62,500 nt of DNA, from NCBI GenBank assembly GCA_016946835.1, contig JACVTC010000174.1, positions 202,501 through 265,000 of the forward strand, in the 5' to 3' direction. Below are positions 27,782 to 45,520 of the stretch, piece by piece. The DNA comes from Neocallimastix lanati (nom. inval.) (lineage: Eukaryota; Neocallimastigomycota; Neocallimastigomycetes; Neocallimastigales; Neocallimastigaceae). The notes beneath the pieces are model-generated. The model searched no databases, was not told the origin of the DNA, and saw nothing but the letters and a program-made list of their open reading frames with translations. A program made the translations under genes and the position numbers. Numbering within the stretch: the first letter of the stretch is position 1; each line of letters begins with the position of its first letter.

Positions 27782-29140
27782 ATATAATCAATAATTAATA
27801 TTATTAATAATTTTAAATAATAATAATAGGAGTGGTCTTTATAAATTAATAACCAATACTATAATTGGAAATTTAGCATGGGTTAGTTTAAATTTTTAAA
27901 AAATTAAATAAAAAGTGGTAAAATGACTGCGTGACTTTACAGTTAAAAAGGGAGTAGTTATTTAATTAGTAAATATGAACGATTAATTCATTTATTAAGC
28001 TTTTCAATTTTTTTTTATATTATTATTACTACTATTTATAAACATATAAATATATATTTATTTATTTATTTATTTATTTATTTATTATTTATTTATTTAT
28101 TTATTATTTATTTATTTATTTATTTATTTTATTAATAAAATATACATGCTAATTATAAATGCAAATATTCTTTATTATAATAGGAAAATAAAAGAAATAT
28201 AGTCACAAAATGGAACATAAATATTGATTTCTTTTACATAATTATTTTTTTAGTACTTTTCTATAATTTTTGGATTAACATCGTTCTAATATCACTAAAA
28301 ATAAATAATTTGTATTATTACAACATAAAATTATATTAATTAAATTTATTTATAATATTAACTATATCTCTACTACTACTGTAGAATAAATAACAATATA
28401 TAAAATCCAATTATTAATAAATGAACTTTTTAAAGTAACTAAATAATATAAAATAAAACAATATAAACAACTTGATATAGAAATTTTATTTCAAAATAAA
28501 TTTATTTTATTATTAATTTGTGTAAATATATAATTCTTACTTAAATTTACAATAATTTAAATATATAAATATTTTGAAATATAATTAATATTAATTTACT
28601 AAATATTGTAATAAATATAATTGTAGTTATAATGAATTAATAATTTATATGATAAGTCTTTCTTTATTAATTGCTTTATTTTTTGTAGGATTAATACATG
28701 ATAATCAAATTATTGATTCCTTTTTTTTTCAAATATATATATAATTTATTAATTAAACTTAAATATTTAGATCCATCATATATCATAAATTATATTATAT
28801 AATTATATAATTATTTGCTTGATTGAATTCAAAGTTCCTTTTAAAAAATATATATATTTAAAATTAAATAATTAATAAAGCATAAGTATTTCTAAATTCT
28901 GAATTAAAATAATTTAAATGAGCAATCATTCAAATATATATATATATATTATAATTATTACACATAGATTAAACATAATATGAATAGATATTCTAGAATT
29001 ATTATTATTAATAATTTCGTTTACAAATAATATAAAATAAAATATAAAGGATATTAGTTTGAAAGTCTTATGATGCAGTTAGTTTTATAATCATAATGAT
29101 ATTTATTTAATCTTGTAATGTTAAGTCTTTAATTTATTTC
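27205..29140. other. Gene-poor region with repeated poly-T blocks
   Basis: Four T-runs of 25-40 bases between 27320 and 27780, several followed by GAAT or GAAG, then (ATTT)n at 28051-28130. From 28200 to 29140 the sequence is less simple but I see no coding frame. Confidence 0.6.
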
Positions 29141-29149
29141 ATAATTAAT

Positions 29150-29796
29150 TAGTCGTTTGTATTTGAAAATACAATAACTTTCAAATAAGAAGTGTACAGG
29201 TTTTGAGATGGATTAAGAAATGAAAATGCTTTTATTGAATATTGATTAATTATATCAAAATTATTTTTTTCAAATATTTTTATTATTTTTTCACTATTAA
29301 TTGCATCTATGGATCATCCGTAAAATATGATGAACAAATCAACTTGTACATTTCATCAATCGTTAATTTTTGATTCCCAAAAGAAAATCCATATTCTGAA
29401 TACGCTTTCTTATCATTCTTTTTCTTACTTGTTATTTTAATTTCCGAACTATTTACTACGCTTTTCTTATGAAGTGAAAATGAAGCAGGAATTATTCGCT
29501 TTTTACAACAGACGGACTTTGCATTATTTGATTTTTTATATTTGTTACATACAGGACAAATATGTGTGATTTCTTTGCATAAAGTACTTGCATACAAAAA
29601 GATGTACAATTCTATGATAAAGTGGTATTCTTCCTAAATGTCCTGGACATTCCATAATTTTCTTACACTGTTTACAAGGTAATTGTGGTTCCAATGTATA
29701 TGCAGTAATATTATCCACTAATTCATGAATTTTAAATATTAAGACAGAATTATCTTCCAAATCTTTATTATCATATGGTTCAAACTTAAGATACAT
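29150..29796 (-). pseudogene. Fragment of an RNA polymerase largest-subunit (RPB1-like) homologue, frameshifted
   Basis: Minus-strand frame from ATG at 29796 reads KFEPYDNKDLED then PCKQCKKIMECPGHLGRIPL, which has the C-x2-C-x5-C-x2-H clamp zinc-binding motif found near the N-terminus of RNA polymerase largest subunits. Near 29600 the frame shifts, and the next frame continues with a second CxxC pair (EITHICPVCNKYK) at the spacing expected for the same zinc module. A third frame downstream (about 29310-29150) contains SEKIIKIFEKNNFD, resembling the helix that follows in these proteins. Nothing matching the rest of the subunit is present. Two frame breaks and truncation make it a relic. Origin is undetermined: a duplicated host subunit, or a divergent copy from a large DNA virus or other element. 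Confidence 0.5.
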
Positions 29797-29814
29797 TTTT
29801 TATATCCATTAAAT

Positions 29815-30450
29815 CAATAATTTTAATTTACTTTGCTTTAAACAAAATAAAAAAAGAAAATAATTTTATCATTTTACTTAATGGTATTATTCTTCAAATT
29901 TTGACCAATTTAAAGTTTTAAAATTATATAGAAACAATATACTAAAAAAATAAATATTTGGTTATACAAAAAGGTTTTTGATAAAAATTTTGTATATTAA
30001 ATTTAATTAATATAAAATAAATATATTCAATAAAAAATAATAAATTCAAATTAATAAAATAATTGTTTAATTCATATTAAACTTAGTATAATATTTGTCA
30101 CATCTTTTTGTTGCAATAGCAATAAAATATTTTCCAGCTATTTCGCTGTTATTGAAGAAAAGTTCTGATATTCATTTTAATGTTAGTAGCAAAGACGCTA
30201 CTACTCTAGAAAGATAAGTTAAAAATTCTAATATCAGAAAATAATTCAAAATTGGAAATAAAGGATGAATAATTTGAAATGACAGTCTTTTTAGAAGTAA
30301 TAAATATTACATATTTTATATTGTTATATTCAAAGTAATCCAAATATTCTTTATCGTTTATATCATCAGGGAAATTATGAAATTTTGAAAAAATTGACAC
30401 CCACTTATTTTAATAGTAATTCTTGAAATTACGATTGAAAAGTTTTATTT
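29815..30450. other. Region between RPB1-like relic and ankyrin relic
   Basis: Contains a 64-codon minus-strand open frame at 30206-30400 (reads MSIFSKFHNFPDD...) with no recognisable similarity. It is more complex than the flanks but unsupported as a gene. Confidence 0.35.
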
Positions 30451-30451
30451 T

Positions 30452-31010
30452 ATATGACTTCAGCAGATTTAAATATAGAAATGATGATTTATTTAGTTAT
30501 TCATGAAGTAGAAATTGATTATGATAATTTAAATATAAATTCAAAATTTATTAAGATATTAATTAAATTGAATTATTCAAACATTAAGAAAATTATTGAA
30601 AAAGGAAAATATCCAAATATTGTTACTTATTAGTTAAAGGAAGGAATAAATATAGAAAAGGAATATATGTTACTTTAATCTATTTTATATGATAATAATG
30701 ACATTGCTAATTATTTAGTGGATATTGAGAATATTATAATTTTAAGAAAGAGTATTTAGCTAAACATTATTTACATAAACCATCGAAACTAGTAAATGAA
30801 GAGAGTATTGTCCTATTAATTATTTCAGTTATCAAAGGGAATGAATTTATGATCAATTTGGTTTAATCCAAAATGGCATTGATGTAAATCAGTTTGGTAT
30901 CATTAAAAATTACTCTACCTCTCTAGTTATTCCAATTCATTATATAATTAAAAATAAAACCAAAAATATTATAAATGTCTGATTCAAAATTCAGTTGATA
31001 ACGAATATAG
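30452..31010 (+). pseudogene. Ankyrin-type gene relic
   Basis: ATG at about 30452 starts MTSADLNIEMMIYLVIHEVE and INSKFIKILIKLNYSNIKKI, a helical pattern like the N-terminal region of the ankyrin protein at 25.8-27.2 kb. It is then broken by several stops (about 30634 and 30676, and others), while fragments such as NGIDVNQFG and NNDIANYLVDIENI persist in shifting frames. Interpreted as a decayed member of the local ankyrin family. Confidence 0.6.
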
Positions 31011-31019
31011 ATAAGTTTT

Positions 31020-31044
31020 ATAAATAAATAAATAAACAAACAAA

Positions 31045-31087
<43 letters not shown>

Positions 31088-31337
31088 ATATTAGATTATG
31101 AAGTAATTAAATATGTTTAAAATTTAAAATTATATTATTTCATTATTTGTAAATTGTTTAAATTATTTCATTGTATTATTAATAAGCCACAATTAGTAAA
31201 TTTTGTCAAACATTTTAATCTTTGTAATACCAAAAATTATTATATATTAATAAACTTTCATTAAATAAAATTATTAATAAATATATAATAAGAATTAGTT
31301 TGATTGATTTTTACTTTATATCTAAAAGTATTTTCTT

Positions 31338-31379
<42 letters not shown>

Positions 31380-31554
31380 GCTACTTAGTTGTTATTAATA
31401 AGTTTAAAATTTAAAATTTAAAATTTTATTATTTTATAATTACTTTGAGGAAAAATAAATGAAAAAATTTTACAATTATATTATCTTTATGTTTTGTTGT
31501 AAATATTAAAAAAAAAAAAAAAAAAAAAAAAATTAATTTTAAAATAAAATTAAA
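31020..31554. promoter_or_regulatory. (AAAT)n, T-run and probable promoter of the long ankyrin gene
   Basis: (AAAT)n at 31021-31091, a T-run at 31339-31373, then an A-run of about 23 at 31508-31530 that ends 25 bases before the ATG at 31555. Confidence 0.4.
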
Positions 31555-36840
<5,286 letters not shown>

Positions 36841-36898
36841 TTTAACATAATCCATTGAATTAATTTAGTATTTTAATATACTTATATATTTTTTTGAA

Positions 36899-36939
<41 letters not shown>

Positions 36940-36992
36940 TTATTTTTTTAATATGTTATACTATATGATACTCAAATAACATATATCCGTAG

Positions 36993-38097
36993 TTTGGATG
37001 GAAATTTTATAAATCATTTTAATACTATATATAAATTAATACCAATTAATCTCAGTCAAAAAATATACATTGACAGATATTTACCTATAAAAATAAAAGA
37101 TAAATTATTAGATATATCAAGGAAATCTGTTTGTTGGATTGATCATATAGAAAAGGGAACAGGGTTTTTCATTAAACTTCCAATACTACCAAAAGAAAAA
37201 CCAATATATGCATTAATCTCAAATAATCATGTACTTTTTTCAGAATCTATTAGACCTGGTACCTCAATTAACATTTTTTTAAATAAACCACCTAATAAAA
37301 AGAAGAGATATAATAACATTTCAAAAAAAGTTATTACCCTGAGCGAAAAAAATATCATTTTTACATCAGAATTAATTGATGTCACCTGTATTCAATTAGA
37401 TGATACATTTATTAATGATAATCCTGATATTGTATTTTTAGAACCATGTTTTGATAAATGTATTGATGAAGAACTAACTTATATTATTCAGTACCCGAAA
37501 GGAAAATTATCTTTTGCTTCAGGATTTGTACAATCAATATCGGGTTTTCATATATTCCATACTGCATCAACTTTAGGAGGATCATCTGGATCTTCATTAT
37601 TAAATGAAAATTTGAAATGTATTGGTATCCATAAAGGAGGTTATCAAAGAAATAAATTGAATGCAGGAACAGAATTAAATATTGTGATATATGCATTATG
37701 TATTTTAAACGATAAAGGATTTTTCCATGAAGAAAAAGTAAGAATCTCATCTAGAAAATTATTACCAAACGAAAAAGATGAATTAAAAAATCAAGGATTA
37801 CATAATAGTCCAATACCTAATCTTTATACCTGTTCATACGATGGATCATCTCTACATATGTTGTTTTATCGAACAAATCATGCATGGTACTTTACTAAAG
37901 AAGAAGCAGGATATATTAGAGATTTAGAGGAAAAAAATCACGAACAGATATTAATTACAATAAAAATGCTTAAATGGACACTAATTAATCTTAATGAAAC
38001 AATTGAAACAATAATAAGTAATTTTGGAGAAGAACTTGAACAAAGACAAAAAGATATAGTAAAATATCTTTATGATTCTCAATTAATGTATATGTAA
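36993..38097 (+). CDS. Trypsin-like serine protease domain exon (no ATG; spliced from upstream)
   Basis: Open to the TAA at 38095-38097. Residue numbers here count from the TTG codon at 36994. The catalytic triad is readable: His79 in SNNHVL, Asp129 in LIDVTCIQL and Ser198 in LGGSSGSSLL, with GTGFFIKLP before the His and IGIHKGG after the Ser as in trypsin/HtrA-like peptidases. A C-terminal region of about 120 residues (YDGSSLHMLFYRTNHAWYFT, then a helical segment) is not recognised. No in-frame ATG precedes the triad; the frame runs back to a TAA at 36949-36951 without one. An AG at 36991-36992 is a good acceptor, and the phase matches the donor at 36670 of the ankyrin gene. I therefore read it as the last exon of that gene; a separate gene with an unseen first exon is the alternative. 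No signal peptide, so an intracellular protease. Confidence 0.8.
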
Positions 38098-38348
38098 TAT
38101 AAATTTAAAAGTATGATAAAAAAAAATGGATAATTTAAATTCTTTTAATAATCCATTTTTGGACATTTATTATTGATAACAAATGAACTTTTCTTTTATT
38201 AAAATATATATATATATATATATATATATAGAAAGGGAAGAATAAAAAATGGTTTAGTAAATTTATATTAAATCAATAATGATACATATCAGATAATATA
38301 TATTGTTCTTATTAACTATTAATTGATATATGTACATTTGTATAAATT

Positions 38349-38379
<31 letters not shown>

Positions 38380-38630
38380 ATCCAAAGACAGTTTTATTGT
38401 TTAAAAATAATCTTCTTACTAAATTTATTTAATTATAATTACAAATGGTTCTTTTAATTAATCCATTGTTATATATCCATTATCCATTTTAATATTATTT
38501 TTCATAAATTTTATAAATGTAATTGTAATATATTAATTTATTTTTATTTAATTATTAATAATGATTTATAATTTATATCTATTGAATATGGAGAATAAAG
38601 AGGTTGAGTTCAACAGTTCATAAAATTTAT

Positions 38631-38669
<39 letters not shown>

Positions 38670-38719
38670 TTTTGATCGCAGTGGTTCTCCTGTTCCTAGA
38701 CTTTGCCAATAAACACCAT
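38098..38719. other. Downstream flank of the protease exon
   Basis: A/T-rich with (AT)n at 38203-38230 and an A-run at 38632-38664. No gene seen. Confidence 0.55.
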
Positions 38720-39035
38720 AAAATTTAGAAATGAATATGAGATAAAAAATATATATCTATCCCATTCTCCGAGTTTATTATGGTAAAAATATGGAAATCA
38801 TTCATTTACTCCTTGACTCTGTCAAAAACTCATATTATAAAAAATAAATGAATAAATAAATAAATAAATAAATAAATAAAAATCAAATAATTTTTTGTAA
38901 TGTGACTGATTTCAAAATGATTCTGTTGCACCTGGAGTATATTATTAAAAAGAGTGTTTTTTTGGAAATCAGTGAAGAAAATGAAATTAATAATTTACCC
39001 CTTATCGATGGTTGTAACCAAAATTAATTATCCTT
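38720..39035 (+). pseudogene. Relic of the 39-residue ankyrin-like family
   Basis: In one frame (about 38728-38850) the sequence reads IYPILRVYYGKNMEIIHLLL then DSVKNSYYKK. In another (about 38920-39030) it reads EYIIKKSVFLEISEENEINN then LPLIDG. Both match successive parts of the repeat consensus of the 31.5-kb gene. They are separated by (AAAT)n and stops, so this is a decayed copy just downstream of the intact gene. Confidence 0.6.
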
Positions 39036-39039
39036 TATT

Positions 39040-41024
39040 CAATTATTTATTTATTATTTATTATTTATTATTTATTATTTATTATTTATTATTTATTATT
39101 TATTATTTATTTATTTATTTATTATTTATTTATTTATTTATTTATTTATTATTTATTATTTATTATTTTATATTCATTTATTTTTTAATTTTTAATATTT
39201 AATATTTATTATTTATTATTTATTATTTAATTATTTAATATTAAATTATTATTACATATTTTTTTACCAATAATTCTTTAAAAATTATTACCAAGTATTG
39301 TGGGTGGATGATACAAGTTTTCCTTATATGTTATCTACAATGATATATTCAACTAACTACTATTAAAAGCTAATCATTTAATCTTTTATTATTTTCCTAT
39401 ATAAAATTGAAATTTTTTGAAATTAAATTTATTTTTTTTAGCCTCTTTTTGTACTATTCAGTAAATATTATATAAATATTAATTTTTTTTTTTGGAATTC
39501 TTTTAATTTTTTATTTTTAATTATTTCTTAATTAAAATTTTTTTTAATAATAAAAATTTAATATAAAACCAAATATATTGTTAATATATGAGATTGATAT
39601 AAATTATTATTAATGATGGTAACTCAATATTATTTATTATATGTAATTTTGTTTTAGCTTAGAAGTTAAAATAATTGAATTTTTATTTTAATTACCCGTT
39701 CTATATATTATAATATATTTTATTTATATGAATAAAAATATTTACAATTGAAAAAATATTACTTTATATAGAACCTTTGTTTAAAAAAAAAAAAAAAAAA
39801 TTAAATAGTAATTATATATATTACATATATTTAATATATGTAATACTAAATATTTAAAGCTAAAAGGTTAGATTATATTTGATTAAAAAATAGTACGACC
39901 TTCAATAAATTATTCAATATATTAACAATAATATTAATCTATTTAAATAATATGAAAATGTCAATTGAATTATAATTTATCAATTAAATAAACTTTAATA
40001 ATCTTAAATTAATTGAAGAATAAAAAACTTATAAAAATTCAGATAAAGAATTTTAAAATCTATTACTTCTTCACAGTTGCTGTTTATTTTATAGTATAAA
40101 ACGTACTTGTTACGAATAAAAAAAAAAAAAAAAATTGGAAATAATTAAACAATTTTTTTTTTTTTTTTTATTTTTATTTTTATTTTTAATTTTATATTAG
40201 TAAAAATTATCCAAAAAAAAAAAAAAGAAAAAAAATAGAATTTAAAATTCAAATTAAAGAAATTTATCTATTTATATTTGTATTTACTATATTTTTTTTT
40301 AAATATAAAATATTTGAAATCGGCTTTTCATATCGGTAATTTTTTGTTTTATATATATATATAGCATATAACATATAACATATATCATTTATTTACGAAT
40401 ATCTATAAATAAAGGTAAAAATATATATATATATAAATATTAATTAGAATAAATATAGAATATATAATAATATACATATAAAGCTTTAATTTATATTTTT
40501 ATATATAGCCCATAAGCAATAATATATTTTTTTTTATTGTCTTTAAAAAAATAAACTAATTTATATAAATATTTTTTTTTATAAAAAAAAAAGGAATAAA
40601 TAAGCTTATAATAAAAGGTATAATTTATAAATATATATTAATTAAATTATTTAATAATAAATGAAAATATTAAATATATTGAATTTTATAATTATTAATT
40701 TTTAAATAAAAAGTATAAGTTTTAATTAATATTTATTTATTTTCTTCATTTATATATATTTAGCTCATACATCTTACAAAATTTGATTATTAATATGTTT
40801 TAATAGACAAAAATAAAATTATATTGATATTTAAATTAATTTGAAATAGTTTAAATTATAGATCTATTATATAAATATAATAAGATTTATAATAATTTCA
40901 GTAATAAATAGAAATAAGTTTTTCTGTTTTAGTATAAATTAATAATTAAACTTTAAAATACAAAATAATTTTAAATTATATAGGCAATAAGTAATTTTTT
41001 AATTAAAATTATATAAAAGACAAA
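39040..41024. promoter_or_regulatory. Long gap upstream of the orphan membrane protein gene
   Basis: Starts with (ATTT)n at 39045-39165, then about 1.8 kb of AT-rich sequence with several (A)n and (T)n runs. The last few hundred bases should hold the promoter and 5' leader of the gene at 41025. No specific site identified. Confidence 0.4.
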
Positions 41025-42572
41025 ATGGTTAGAGAAATGAAGAATTTAGTTAGTACCTCCGGTACTTCTTTTGCATCTTTAAACAATAACTATTTAAGTA
41101 ATGGTAACTCTATCAATTCAATTAAAAACTTTAAAAGTACTGAAATGAATAGAGACAGACGTTTACCAATGGGTAACGGAAGAGTTCAAAGACAATCTTA
41201 TTATCACCGTGCCCAAAAGAATGGTATTCAACAAATTGTTAAAGAAACTCAATATACTAATAAGTCCAACAAGGGCTTTTCAGTTGTACCATCAACTAAC
41301 CCAACAAACTTTGATAGTATTAATAATCTTTATCAAAATATTTGTAAGAATTACGATATAAGTGGTACTAGTAAATCTGTTGCTATTGATATTCCAGAAG
41401 TGACTCCAGAATCTGAAACTATTACTAAGACTGAAAAATTAGCATTAGTTCAAGGAGAATTAGATAAAATTGCTAATATTCGTGATCAAATCACTTTAAT
41501 TCAAAATCAACTTCAAGACTTTAATAATGAATACTATGAAGATATTTCTTCTAGTTCTTCTACGCTTGCTTCAAATGGTATTAGTTATGATAAGTATAAG
41601 AACTTTGTTGATGAGACTAGAAATGTTATTGATCAATTACAACAACTTAGTTCTTTCAATTTAGTCAGTAAACCATCAAAATCATATAACTCAAGTACTT
41701 CATTTTTAAAATCCGCTATTACCTCAAATAATAGTACCTCACAAATTTATGATTTACTTTCTTCTACTTCATTCCATTCTTTTGCAATGTTTAAGAAAAC
41801 ATTTGCTAATAATAATATAGGAAGTCAACCATTAAAGAATTATGAAAAATTTGTTGATTTAATTAATGAGAATTTTTATGTTCAAAAGGAAATTAATAAG
41901 AGAAACTTAAATCTTATTAAAACCAATCAAATGTTTTCAGTAATGAATCAACAAAGTTTGAATGACATACAAAAAATTGTGAAGGAAGGTATAGTACAAG
42001 TGAAGGAACTCGAAAAAAATTTAATGAATATGGAAAAATCCGCCATTACAACTTCTGATGAAGTTGAATTACAAACCGAAAGTATTGAAAAAATAAATCA
42101 ATCCATCGCAAAGACCAGTGAAATATTAGATAAATTAAGAAATGACTATAAGAAAGAATTAAAAGAACATGAAACTATTATTGGCTATCATAAAAGAATG
42201 ATTGATGCTATTGAAAATTCAAAGCGTCATGTTTCTGTATTAACAGACGTTTCTATTATTTGTTTTTCCATATGGTTATCCAATAAAATAATTATTAGTT
42301 ATCCAGTGGAACTTATGGCTCAATCAATTACTCAATCCAAGAGTGGACAAAAAATTATATCTATAATAATAAAAATTACTCTTATTATTTTATTAACAGC
42401 ACAAATTAGAAAATTCCTTAAGACCAATTCAAAGTACAATTTAATTCAATATTGCTTTGATTTAATATTAAATTATCATAAAAAAAAGTTTATTGAAAAT
42501 GAAGATAAAGCAGCTAAGGAATCATTAAAATCTATTAAAGGTAGTGATGAAACCTTAGTTGAATTAGAATAA
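41025..42572 (+). CDS. Orphan coiled-coil protein with C-terminal membrane segments, 515 residues
   Basis: Not recognised. One exon from ATG at 41025 (a second in-frame ATG follows four codons later) to TAA. Residues 1-115 are Ser/Asn-rich with a basic patch (NRDRRLPMGNGRVQRQSYYH). Residues 130-170 and about 280-390 have heptad-like Leu/Ile spacing with many Lys/Glu, typical of coiled coils. Two hydrophobic segments follow (about 395-415, SIICFSIWLSNKIIISYPV; about 436-455, IISIIIKITLIILLTAQI), then a basic/acidic tail ending in LVELE. No signal peptide, so a tail-region hairpin or single span in an internal membrane is likely. Codon use is distinct from the flanks and includes AAG and ACC codons, consistent with an expressed gene. 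Possible roles include tethering or SNARE-like function, but nothing shows it. Confidence 0.85.
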   Translation: MVREMKNLVSTSGTSFASLNNNYLSNGNSINSIKNFKSTEMNRDRRLPMGNGRVQRQSYYHRAQKNGIQQIVKETQYTNKSNKGFSVVPSTNPTNFDSINNLYQNICKNYDISGTSKSVAIDIPEVTPESETITKTEKLALVQGELDKIANIRDQITLIQNQLQDFNNEYYEDISSSSSTLASNGISYDKYKNFVDETRNVIDQLQQLSSFNLVSKPSKSYNSSTSFLKSAITSNNSTSQIYDLLSSTSFHSFAMFKKTFANNNIGSQPLKNYEKFVDLINENFYVQKEINKRNLNLIKTNQMFSVMNQQSLNDIQKIVKEGIVQVKELEKNLMNMEKSAITTSDEVELQTESIEKINQSIAKTSEILDKLRNDYKKELKEHETIIGYHKRMIDAIENSKRHVSVLTDVSIICFSIWLSNKIIISYPVELMAQSITQSKSGQKIISIIIKITLIILLTAQIRKFLKTNSKYNLIQYCFDLILNYHKKKFIENEDKAAKESLKSIKGSDETLVELE

Positions 42573-42862
42573 AAGGAAAAAAAAAAAGATAACAATGATA
42601 ATAATAATAATATTCTATCTTAGAAAGAAAGAAAAAAAAAATAAATAATAAATAAAAATAAAAACCAAAAAAAAAAACCAAAAAAAAAAAAAAAAAGGTT
42701 TTTTATCAAAAAGGTTAGAAATAGTAATAATAATAATAATGATGATGATAAAAACGATAATTTAATATTTAAATTTAAGGGAAATAATAAATAATAGTTT
42801 TAGTGAAGAAAAAAAAAAATAGTAATCACAATAATAATAATAAGACACAAAGTAAAAATTAA

Positions 42863-42910
<48 letters not shown>

Positions 42911-43360
42911 AAATAAAAATAAAAATAAAAATAAAAAAATACCATAAAATAATAGCTATTCTACAACTAATAAATATAAAAAAATAATAAATAATAATAA
43001 TCATAATAAACTAATGACAAATAAATAAATAAAATATAAATAAAATAATATATAATATAATATAATATAATATAAAAAAAAAAATTATTTTATTTCGTAG
43101 TCATTGAATCATTATTGTGTTTATATGTTTATATTATTTTATTTTTATTATATATATATATATATAAAATTTATTCATAATAACAAAATATACAAAGTTC
43201 CTTTCATCCTTCCTAAAATAGTTGACAATAAAAAAAAAAAAAAAAAAAAAAAAATTTATTTTATAATATTTCTAAACTAATTTTTTTTTTAATATTTTAT
43301 TTTTATTTTTATTTCTATTTTTTTTTTTTTATTTTTATTTCTATTTCTATTTCTATTTCT

Positions 43361-43400
<40 letters not shown>

Positions 43401-43490
43401 AAATATTTTATATTAATATTAATATTTATAATATATTTTTAATAGTTATTATTATTATTATTATTATTACTATTATTATTATTATTATTA
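42573..43490. other. Low-complexity 3' flank
   Basis: (AAT), (AAAAT) and A-runs, including about 43 A at 42864-42906 and T-runs at 43317-43332 and 43361-43399, then (ATT)n at 43448-43498. No gene seen. Confidence 0.6.
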
Positions 43491-43732
43491 TTATTATTTT
43501 ATTGCTGGTGTGTATCACCCCCTTGGTTTCAACCTCACCCCCTTCCTCCAGGGACAATGAGAATGCTGAGGGAGTCATATCACAACACTTTTGTATGTAT
43601 GTTTTTCACATTAAGCAAAAATATTATTCCCCTTCCCCCCCCCAACAGGTCTCACAGTGAGTGTTCCGTCATTAGCGCTTTGTTAACATGAATATACCTA
43701 TTATTGCTTAAAGTATATTTTTTTTAAGTACT

Positions 43733-43776
<44 letters not shown>

Positions 43777-44636
43777 ATTTTATATTAATCTTTTATAATA
43801 TATATATATATATATATATATTTTTATTTTTCCTTTTCCTTGGAGTATCTCTCCAGTTCTTAACAACACTTTCTTTTGAAGGAGAGGCAGTTTGTATACC
43901 CAATTTTTGAAATATTTTCATCAAAAATCTTTCTACTACTTTTTTCATCCTTCATATATATTATAACACTGAAAAAAAAAAAAAAATTTATTTTTATTTT
44001 TATTATTTTTATTTTTTTTTTATTTTTTTTTTTTATTTATTTTTTTTTTGTGTGTGTGTGTGTGTAAAAGAAGAAATAGTAGATTGTAATGGAGTACTTT
44101 CAACATCATAATTTTTTAAAAATCATGATTCACTATGTTTTTCAAGGAAACAGGAAATGTAATGGTTATTAAGGATGATAGATATTCATGCTCACTTAAA
44201 GTAACCCTTTCCCCAACTACAAAATATTATTCCAGAAGAAAAAGAAATGATTCAATAGTACTCTCTCCCAAGGTTACAGAGAGGGTTTTTTTTTTTTTTT
44301 TTTTTATATGTATTTATATTTATATATATATTACTTGAGTTATCAATGGCTCATTTCAAGCCATCCTTTGAAGATAATTTCTTTATTTATACATATAGTC
44401 GATGGAACCTACTCATAGTATTCAAGTAGTTAAAAATAGGATTATACTGGATTGAAAGAATTTTTCGAAATTCGAATACCTTTATTATTACATCCCTTTA
44501 TTGTATATATTTCTAAAGAATTTAAACAACATTCCTTCTCTCTCTCTATCGGGGACAAAATAAAATATGCGGTTTTCACAGGTAAGAAGGTGTTTTAAAA
44601 AATCGAAAATGGAAAAATTCTAATTGTATTATCTCT

Positions 44637-44679
<43 letters not shown>

Positions 44680-45189
44680 AAAGAGATATTAACGTTGATT
44701 AACGTTGTAAAACGTCATGTATGAGATAAAGAAAGTAAAAAAAATATATATATATATTTTTATAGCAAGCAAATTAAAAAAAATTTAACATCACTCCCCC
44801 CCAAAAAAAAAATCAGCAATTGCAAACTTTTACTGAGATAGAGATATAGCAGAAAAATCTGATTATTGTTTAAGGCTAAGGCTTTTAAATAAAAAAAAAT
44901 TTTTTTATTCATTTTTTTTTTAAAAAAACAAGAGACTATCTATAGCTCAACATTTTTAAAGTATCCTGAATATACCATCCGATGAGTGAGTAACTTCTTA
45001 CCGGATGTTAATACAAATTTGAATTTTTAATGCTTGTTTTATAAAAAACTGAAGCTTATCAATATAGTTGAAGACGACTGTCTAGAACGATGTCTTTGTA
45101 ATCTAAATCAGTAATGTTTGTAGCTTCTTCCATCAACAAGGAAAGTTATTTTCTTGGTACCACGTCATATATATACTTATAAACTCATT

Positions 45190-45250
<61 letters not shown>

Positions 45251-45481
45251 AATTTTCTAATATTAACACGATTTTCACTTACCAATTGACCTACCTCGAT
45301 TGAATTCATTTAGGCTTTTCAAAATGCTAATCTTTTCCGTAAATTTCGAATGAAATATATTGAAATTCTTTTTTTTTTAAAAAAAAAAAAAATATTTATT
45401 TTTGTAACTACCAATATTTTTACTAAGAATGTAGTGAAAAGGTCAAATGGTAAGTGAAAATCGTGTTAATATTAGAAAATT

Positions 45482-45520
<39 letters not shown>

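Noticed and set aside
36994-38097. Protease as a stand-alone gene starting at the first codon of the open frame
   Set aside because: That codon is TTG, and no ATG is in frame before the catalytic domain, so an upstream exon is needed.
44135-44338. 67-codon open frame in the GC-elevated island
   Set aside because: Ends in a poly-Phe shadow of a T-run, with no recognised domain and stops in the flanks.
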